From Bacteroidales bacterium UBA1458 (GTDB lineage Bacteria > Bacteroidota > Bacteroidia > Bacteroidales > VadinHA17), in NCBI GenBank assembly GCA_002325785.1, contig DCSU01000070.1:1-12852 (forward strand): a DNA stretch of 12,852 bases, given 5' to 3'. Below, in pieces: positions 7,585 to 12,852 of the stretch. A model generated the notes under the pieces. That model saw nothing but the letters and a program-made list of their open reading frames with translations, was not told where the DNA came from and did not search any database. Made by a program: the position numbers and the translations under genes. How positions within the stretch are numbered: position 1 is the first letter of the stretch; each line of letters begins with the position of its first letter.

Positions 7585-10500
7585 ATGATTATTAAAAGCC
7601 TTTTCGTTACGGCCATTGCGCTTCTGGCGGCTCTCCCCGCGGGATCACAGGGTTACGCGCCTTCATCGGTTCTCAGCAAGGGCAAATGGATGAAGATTGC
7701 CGTGACCGAAGCGGGCATCTACAGGCTTGATTATTCAGGTATCAGGGAGTTGGGAATCAGTGATCCCGCTACAGCCACCGTTTACGGTAACAACACCGGA
7801 CAACTCTCGTTCTATAATGACGGCAGCGCACCCGATGACCTGAGGAAGATCTCTGTCAGGACCGAGAAGGGGAGTGATGGCATCTTCAATGAAGGTGATT
7901 ACATACTCTTTTATGCCGAAGGTACCCACAGATGGAAATATGACAGGGCAACCGGGAATAAGGAGTATCTCAGGCACTCTTACTCAGACACTGCATGGTA
8001 CTTCCTCACCTCTGGGCCGGCCGGATCTCCGCAGGTGATGGAGGAGTCTCCTCCGGCACAGCCTCACACCCATGTTTGCGCCGCCACCGATGCGGCACTG
8101 AGGCATGAACGTGAAGAGGTCAGCCTGATAAGATCGGGGAGAGAGTGGTACCAGCAGCTGGTGCCGGGGATCCGGACTGTTATCAGCCAGGGCTTTACCG
8201 ATCTTATCCTATCAGAGAGGATCAGGTATGTTGTAAGGGTGCTGGGCAGGTCTGACACCGGCACCTCATTCACCCTCAGACAGGGAACAGACGAGCTTAA
8301 GACCATTGGCGTCGCGCCGGTAAACATGACCGACCTTAACGGAATTTTTGCGGAGATAACTTTTGCAACTGATTCATGCCTTCCATCCTCGGTTGCACCG
8401 GAATTCAGCGTGACATTCTCAAACAACGGCAATCTTGCGGCAACAGGCTATATTGATTACGCCGACTTCTTTGCGAGGGCCGAGCTGGTATATCGCAACA
8501 GGCAGCTCTTCATAAGCGACAGCCGGACTGTTGGCACGTCAAACATCACCCGTTTTACCGTAGAAGGATCACCGTCACTTAAGGTCTGGGATGTAACGGA
8601 CCCGTTTGCTCCCCGGATCATCAGGAGCTCAGCCTCATCAGACAACACCGTTTTCACCGCTGCAACAGATTCTCTCAGAAAGTTTGTGGCATTTACCGAT
8701 GCGAATGCCAGGCTGCCCGTTAGGACGGCGGTTGCATTACCGAACCAGGATCTCCACGCTCTGGCCCCGGCTGATATGATCATTGTAACACACCCGCTGT
8801 TTGAGGAATATGCCGTGAAGCTTGCCAGCCTTCACCAGGCAGACGATGGCACTACTTCAATAATTGTCACCCCGGAAGAGGTTTACAACGAATTCTCCGG
8901 AGGTATTCCCGATGCTGCCGCCATCAGGAATTTTGTAAGAATGATACGTTACAAAGGGCTGGAAGGCGGCTCTCCCCTGAAATACCTCCTGCTCTTCGGC
9001 GACGGGTCACACGAGAACAAGACCCCGCCTCCCATGAACAGCTCGTTTATTCCTACCTGGCAGTCAGTCAATTCTCATGTCGGAGTCCTCTCCTTCACCT
9101 CGGATGATTTTTACGGTCTTCTCGATGAAGGTGAGGGTGAAGCAGACGGGTTCCTGGATATCGGTATCGGCAGGCTGCCTGTGGCTGACACGGTCTCAGC
9201 AGGCACGATGCTGAAAAAGATCAGATCGTATCTTCATTCCTCATCCATGGGCTCATGGAGAAACGTACTCTGTCTTGTTGCTGATGATGAAGACGGCAAC
9301 CTTCATATGTTTGATGCCGAGGGACTCGCGTCAGCTGCCGCGGTGGCTGCCCCTCCGCTGGCGACGCAAAAGATCTATCTCGATGCATACCGCCAGGCTA
9401 CCACAGTCACAGGCAACTCCTATCCTGATGCGGTCAGGGCCATTGATGACCGTATGGAGGCAGGATGCCTGATAATGAACTACGTGGGTCACGGCAATGA
9501 GTCAGGCCTGGCCCATGAGAGAGTCATCCGAACTGACAACATCAACTCATGGAAGAACGAAACCATGCTGCCTCTGTTCATTACCGCCACCTGCGAGTTT
9601 TCAAGGTTTGATGATGCCGAAATCAACCAGGCAACAGGAGTAATATCTCCCAGGACTTCCGCCGGCGAGATGGTGCTTCTGAATCCTGATGGCGGAGGCA
9701 TTGCCCTGATGAGCACTACCCGGGTGGTATATTCCGCCCCTAATTACACGCTTAACCGCAATATCTACGACTATGCATTCAGAACCGCTTCTGACGGTCG
9801 ATCCATGAGGTTTGGCGACATCATCAGACAGGCAAAGGTGAGCTCCGGAACGGGTATGAACAAGCGCAACTTCCTCCTGCTGGGTGATCCCGCGCTGAGA
9901 CTGGCATGGCCCGTCAACGGCCAGGTGGTAACCGACAGCATAAACAGAATCTCGGTAGAGTTTGTGACCGACACCCTCAAAGCACTGTCGCTCATAACCA
10001 TCAGCGGCCATATCGAGGACCGTAACGGAAACATAATGACAGGGTTCAACGGCACTGTGGAGCCAACGGTATTTGATAAGAAAAGCAATGCTTCCACACT
10101 GGCCAACGACGGCGGTTCCACCATGACCTTCCCGGTAAATGGCAACGTGATCTTCCGGGGTACCACAGCTGTCACGGGTGGCAGGTTCAGCTTCTCGTTC
10201 ATTGTGCCTCTCGACATAAATTATTCGATAGGCAAAGGGGCTGTAAGCTACTATGCACAAGACGGCACAACGGACGTGAACGGCATTTTCAAGGATATCA
10301 CCGTTGGAGGTTTCTCAGACATCAACTTGGATGACACTGAAGGTCCGGTCATCAGGCTGTTCATGAACGACACCCTCTTCAATGACAGAGGTGTCACCGA
10401 CAGCACACCGTCTCTGCTGGCTCTCATCAGCGACGAATCCGGGATAAATGCCACCGGTACCGGGATTGGCCATGACATCATCGCATGGCTTGATGATGAC

Positions 10501-10992
10501 ATGGCCGGTGCGGTGGTTCTTAACGGCCTCTTCAGGGCGGATATTGGAGTGCATACCTCGGGCAGCCTCTCATACCCGTTGCACCTTGCCGAAAAGGGTG
10601 AACATACCGTTTCCCTGAGGGCCTGGGACAACCTGAACAACCCCTCTGTGTCAACACTCAGGTTCGTGGTTGAAGCCAACGGCCGGTTCATGCTCTCCAA
10701 CCTGCTGGCGTACCCCAATCCTGTGACTGAGGGAACGAAATTCACCGCGGGGCATAACAGGCCTGATACTGAGATGGAAATTACAATCACCATTTTCAGT
10801 GGTAACGGCAGTGCGGTGAGGGTAATCCGTGAACAGGCAACCAGCACCGGTTATGCCCTGCCGGATATACCCTGGGACGGCTGTGACGCTAACGGAGGGC
10901 GACTGACTCGGGGCCTTTATCTGTGGCGTGCTGAAGCAGTGACCTCAGAGGGCGAAAAGTGCTCATCCACAGGACGTATCATCATTTTGTAA
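7585..10992 (+). CDS. porU: Type IX secretion system sortase PorU (C25 family)
   Basis: PorU (1135 aa) is the cell-surface cysteine peptidase of the T9SS that removes the C-terminal sorting domain from cargo and joins the product to an anionic lipopolysaccharide or similar glycolipid. A signal peptide (about residues 1-22, ending PAGSQ) is followed by an N-terminal domain beginning LSKGKWMKIAVTEAGIYRL. The gingipain-like C25 domain spans about 420-775, with NEFSGGIPDAAAIRNFVR, LLLFGDGSHEN (468-478), DDFYGLLDEGEGE, DIGIGRLPV, YVGHGNESGL with catalytic H636, ITATCEFSRFDD with catalytic C670, and FLLLGDPALRL. Beta-rich domains follow. The last hundred residues (from about 1038, YPNPVTEG to the end) resemble a sorting domain, which PorU is known to retain. 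I chose the ATG at 7585 because it gives a proper signal peptide; the open frame continues 93 codons upstream only as antisense of the PorP/SprF gene. The length is close to that of Porphyromonas PorU. Confidence 0.95.
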   Translation: MIIKSLFVTAIALLAALPAGSQGYAPSSVLSKGKWMKIAVTEAGIYRLDYSGIRELGISDPATATVYGNNTGQLSFYNDGSAPDDLRKISVRTEKGSDGIFNEGDYILFYAEGTHRWKYDRATGNKEYLRHSYSDTAWYFLTSGPAGSPQVMEESPPAQPHTHVCAATDAALRHEREEVSLIRSGREWYQQLVPGIRTVISQGFTDLILSERIRYVVRVLGRSDTGTSFTLRQGTDELKTIGVAPVNMTDLNGIFAEITFATDSCLPSSVAPEFSVTFSNNGNLAATGYIDYADFFARAELVYRNRQLFISDSRTVGTSNITRFTVEGSPSLKVWDVTDPFAPRIIRSSASSDNTVFTAATDSLRKFVAFTDANARLPVRTAVALPNQDLHALAPADMIIVTHPLFEEYAVKLASLHQADDGTTSIIVTPEEVYNEFSGGIPDAAAIRNFVRMIRYKGLEGGSPLKYLLLFGDGSHENKTPPPMNSSFIPTWQSVNSHVGVLSFTSDDFYGLLDEGEGEADGFLDIGIGRLPVADTVSAGTMLKKIRSYLHSSSMGSWRNVLCLVADDEDGNLHMFDAEGLASAAAVAAPPLATQKIYLDAYRQATTVTGNSYPDAVRAIDDRMEAGCLIMNYVGHGNESGLAHERVIRTDNINSWKNETMLPLFITATCEFSRFDDAEINQATGVISPRTSAGEMVLLNPDGGGIALMSTTRVVYSAPNYTLNRNIYDYAFRTASDGRSMRFGDIIRQAKVSSGTGMNKRNFLLLGDPALRLAWPVNGQVVTDSINRISVEFVTDTLKALSLITISGHIEDRNGNIMTGFNGTVEPTVFDKKSNASTLANDGGSTMTFPVNGNVIFRGTTAVTGGRFSFSFIVPLDINYSIGKGAVSYYAQDGTTDVNGIFKDITVGGFSDINLDDTEGPVIRLFMNDTLFNDRGVTDSTPSLLALISDESGINATGTGIGHDIIAWLDDDMAGAVVLNGLFRADIGVHTSGSLSYPLHLAEKGEHTVSLRAWDNLNNPSVSTLRFVVEANGRFMLSNLLAYPNPVTEGTKFTAGHNRPDTEMEITITIFSGNGSAVRVIREQATSTGYALPDIPWDGCDANGGRLTRGLYLWRAEAVTSEGEKCSSTGRIIIL

Positions 10993-11024
10993 AACGACAC
11001 AATAACTCACCTTTTTTTAAGTTC

Positions 11025-11032
11025 TATATTTG
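11025..11032 (+). promoter_or_regulatory. Candidate -7 promoter element for porV
   Basis: TATATTTG followed by C matches TAnnTTTG exactly and lies 23 bases before the porV ATG, within the 63-bp porU-porV gap. A start near 11038 would leave a short A/T-rich leader ending in TATAAAAATG. No clear -33 box is visible. It suggests that porV and ispF can be transcribed separately from porU. Confidence 0.6.
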
Positions 11033-11055
11033 CACAAACTTGAATCTATATAAAA

Positions 11056-12210
11056 ATGAAAAACAAGGCGCTGACTGTTAGCTTTATACTACTTTTTTTT
11101 GCACTTATCATACCTGTAACAGCACAGGAAGATGATAAATATAATCCCATTCAAACTGTTGTACCTTTTCTGTCAATTGCGCCTGATTCGCGCTCCGGTG
11201 CGATGGGAGATGTCGGTGCAGCAACATCAGCAGATATATTCAGCATGCACTGGAACCCTGCCAAATACGCATTCATAGACGGCAACGGCGGATTCGGAAT
11301 GTCATACTCGCCCTGGCTCAGAGCCCTGATTCCGGATATCAACCTCTCCTATCTTACCGGTTACTACAGGATCGACAGCAGGCAGGTGGTTGCAGCCAGC
11401 CTTATGTATTCATCGCTGGGGAAAATTGATTTTACCGATGAGATTGGCGGCTTCCTTAGAGAATTCAATGCAAACGAATTCTCAGTTGATGCAGCTTATT
11501 CAAGGTTATTTTCAGAGCACTGGTCGGGAGGTGTGGCTCTAAGGTTCATTTATTCAAACCTGACCGGCGGGCTGGAAGATACAAAACCGGGCATCGCTTT
11601 TGCTGCAGACGCTTCGGCGTATTATACCACAGCCCTCAAGCTTGGTTCCAAGGAGGGTAATATCGCTGCCGGGATCAATATGTCGAATATAGGTTCAAAA
11701 ATGAATTACACAGAGTTGAATGATCCCGACTTCATTCCGATGAATATGAGACTGGGAACCACATTCACAGTTGAGCTTGACCGGTACAACTCTATCGATA
11801 TTTCATTTGACCTGAATAAGCTTCTGGTACCCACTCCTCCCATATATGATGTTGATGGCACAACAATCATTGACGGCAAAGACCCAAATGTATCAGTTCC
11901 GGTGGCAATCTTCCAGTCTTTCTATGACGCCCCGGGAGGCTTCAGTGAAGAGATTAAGGAATTCAATCAATCGATTGGTTTAGAATACTGGTACAATCAG
12001 CAGTTTGCCCTCCGTGCCGGATATTACAATGAAGCGGAGCTCAAGGGTAACAGAAAATATTTTACTGCCGGTGCCGGATTCAGATTAAGTGTGTTATCTC
12101 TTGATTTTTCCTATCTGATTCCTTTCACCCAGAACAACCCTCTGGCCCGGACACTGAGGTTTTCGCTGAGCTTCGAGTTTGATTCGCTGCGCAGTCTCAG
12201 CCAGAAATAA
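11056..12210 (+). CDS. porV: Type IX secretion outer-membrane shuttle protein PorV (LptO)
   Basis: PorV (384 aa) is an outer-membrane beta-barrel of the FadL-like fold. It collects T9SS cargo from the SprA translocon by binding its C-terminal sorting domain and delivers it to PorU in the attachment complex. The signal peptide is about residues 1-23 and ends IPVTAQ. The mature start NPIQTVVPFLSIAPDSRSGAMGDVGAATSAD and the WNPAKYAF segment are characteristic of PorV. The remainder alternates strands and loops, ending in a run of strands (TLRFSLSFEFDSLRSLSQK) expected for barrel closure. It follows porU by 63 bases with its own -7 element, and ispF follows after 7 bases. A run of eight T bases (11093-11100) lies in the signal-peptide codons. 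Confidence 0.94.
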   Translation: MKNKALTVSFILLFFALIIPVTAQEDDKYNPIQTVVPFLSIAPDSRSGAMGDVGAATSADIFSMHWNPAKYAFIDGNGGFGMSYSPWLRALIPDINLSYLTGYYRIDSRQVVAASLMYSSLGKIDFTDEIGGFLREFNANEFSVDAAYSRLFSEHWSGGVALRFIYSNLTGGLEDTKPGIAFAADASAYYTTALKLGSKEGNIAAGINMSNIGSKMNYTELNDPDFIPMNMRLGTTFTVELDRYNSIDISFDLNKLLVPTPPIYDVDGTTIIDGKDPNVSVPVAIFQSFYDAPGGFSEEIKEFNQSIGLEYWYNQQFALRAGYYNEAELKGNRKYFTAGAGFRLSVLSLDFSYLIPFTQNNPLARTLRFSLSFEFDSLRSLSQK

Positions 12211-12217
12211 ATAACAT

Positions 12218-12718
12218 ATGACACTGCACCAGAGGATAGGACAGGGCATCGACTTTCACCGCCTTGAGGAGGGTCGTGAGCTATGGCTCGGCGGTGTGCA
12301 CATCAACTCAACGAAGGGCTGTATTGCGCACTCCGACGGTGATGTCCTCATCCATGCCATCTGCGATGCACTGCTTGGTGCTGCCGGACTGAATGATATT
12401 GGCACCCATTTCCCTGACACCTCTGATGAATTTAAAGGCATTGACAGCAAGATACTGCTCAGGCGCACGGTAGAGATGGTCTCTGAGAGGGGTTACCGGA
12501 TTGTGAACATTGACAGCACCGTCTGTCTCGAGCTACCCAAACTGGCACCCTACATTACGGCGATGCGCACCACCATGGCAGCCATAGCGAATATATCTCC
12601 TGATGCTGTCTCCGTCAAGGCTACCACCACTGAGAAGATGGGCTTCACCGGTCGTGGCGAGGGTATCGTAGCCATGGCAGTCTGCCTGCTGGCCGATGTT
12701 ATACCTGATAAAGTCTGA
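12218..12718 (+). CDS. ispF: 2-C-methyl-D-erythritol 2,4-cyclodiphosphate synthase IspF
   Basis: IspF converts CDP-methylerythritol 2-phosphate to the 2,4-cyclodiphosphate with loss of CMP, in the cytoplasmic MEP pathway for isoprenoids. These isoprenoids include the undecaprenyl carrier used for peptidoglycan and surface glycans. The 166-aa length is normal for the trimeric enzyme. The metal ligands D12, H14 and H46 are visible in GIDFHR and HSDGDVLIHAICDALLGA. DIGTHFPDTSDEFKGIDS, NIDSTVCLELPKLAPYI and the C-terminal VKATTTEKMGFTGRGEGI follow, all hallmark segments. It starts 7 bases after the porV stop, so it is very probably cotranscribed with porV although unrelated in function. The stop is followed within two bases by the terminal repeat element. 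Confidence 0.96.
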   Translation: MTLHQRIGQGIDFHRLEEGRELWLGGVHINSTKGCIAHSDGDVLIHAICDALLGAAGLNDIGTHFPDTSDEFKGIDSKILLRRTVEMVSERGYRIVNIDSTVCLELPKLAPYITAMRTTMAAIANISPDAVSVKATTTEKMGFTGRGEGIVAMAVCLLADVIPDKV

Positions 12719-12720
12719 AG

Positions 12721-12799
12721 AATTGTCGATTGCCGATTGCCGATTGCCGATTCAATTAAAAATCGCTAATCGCAAATCGCAAATCGCAAATCGACAATT
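12721..12799. repeat. Heptamer-repeat foldback element downstream of ispF
   Basis: Three GATTGCC units (12728-12748) plus a degenerate fourth (GATTCAA) are followed by a short A-rich loop and five AATCGCA-type units (12761-12795). The outer ends AATTGTCGATT (12721-12731) and AATCGACAATT (12789-12799) are perfect 11-base reverse complements. Inside, the 7-mers pair in register, with two mismatches in each heptamer. The whole could form a long imperfect hairpin in DNA or RNA. It begins two bases after the ispF stop and could act as an ispF transcript end structure. No open reading frame is evident. Confidence 0.85.
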
Positions 12800-12852
12800 C
12801 TATTGGTCCATTCGACAATCGAAAATCGCAAATCGCCAATTCTATTAGCCCA
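12782..12852. repeat. 42-bp-period direct repeat ending at the window edge
   Basis: The segment 12782-12810 recurs at 12824-12852 with three mismatches in 29 bases. Both copies run from AATCGCAAATCG through a CAATTCTATT core to a CCA end. The offset of 42 bases is six heptamer units. The second copy ends exactly at the window end, so more copies may follow. Confidence 0.8.

Noticed and set aside
9601..10847. Minus-strand open frames of about 150-220 codons inside porU
   Set aside because: They have no recognisable domain, overlap one another, and lie wholly within a well-supported C25 peptidase gene; they are shadows of its codon use.
10993..11024. Terminator after porU at the T7 run
   Set aside because: No stem-loop precedes the T-run.
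12721..12852. CRISPR-like array
   Set aside because: The repeats are 7-mers with no unique spacers of constant length and no cas genes nearby; the structure is a foldback tandem repeat.

Overview
The window looks like chromosomal DNA of a Bacteroidota (Bacteroidetes) bacterium, most likely in or near the Bacteroidales/Marinilabiliales. The reasons are a block of type IX secretion (T9SS) and gliding-type genes (gldJ, a porP/sprF-family gene, porU, porV), TAnnTTTG-type -7 promoter elements, and near absence of Shine-Dalgarno sequences. Ten genes are seen, all apparently intact except the first, which is cut by the window edge. No phage, IS, CRISPR or RNA gene was recognised.

Layout: (1) Positions 1-3602, plus strand, hold a chain of four overlapping genes: the 3' part of mtaB (tRNA methylthiotransferase), an LpxL/HtrB-type lipid acyltransferase, a family 2 glycosyltransferase and a membrane-anchored metallophosphoesterase. 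(2) Positions 3594-7484, minus strand, hold murF (peptidoglycan precursor ligase), gldJ (T9SS lipoprotein) and a PorP/SprF-family outer-membrane gene. murF converges on the phosphoesterase with overlapping 3' ends. A well-formed intrinsic terminator separates gldJ from murF. (3) Positions 7485-7584 form a divergent promoter region with two TATCTTTGC elements in inverted orientation. (4) Positions 7585-12718, plus strand, hold porU (C25-family signal peptidase/sortase of the T9SS), porV (its outer-membrane partner) and ispF (isoprenoid synthesis, MEP pathway). (5) Positions 12719-12852 hold a non-coding heptamer-repeat element folding back on itself, running off the window edge.

Functionally the window is dominated by the cell envelope. 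PorV shuttles T9SS cargo to PorU, which removes the C-terminal sorting domain and attaches the product to surface lipid. GldJ and the PorP/SprF protein belong to the periplasmic/outer-membrane side of the same machine. MurF supplies peptidoglycan precursor, and the first operon carries lipid- and glycan-modifying enzymes. The T9SS core is known biology. The less explained parts are the inverted -7 pair, the terminator set directly against murF, and the terminal heptamer repeat. I see no clear evidence for a wholly undescribed system.
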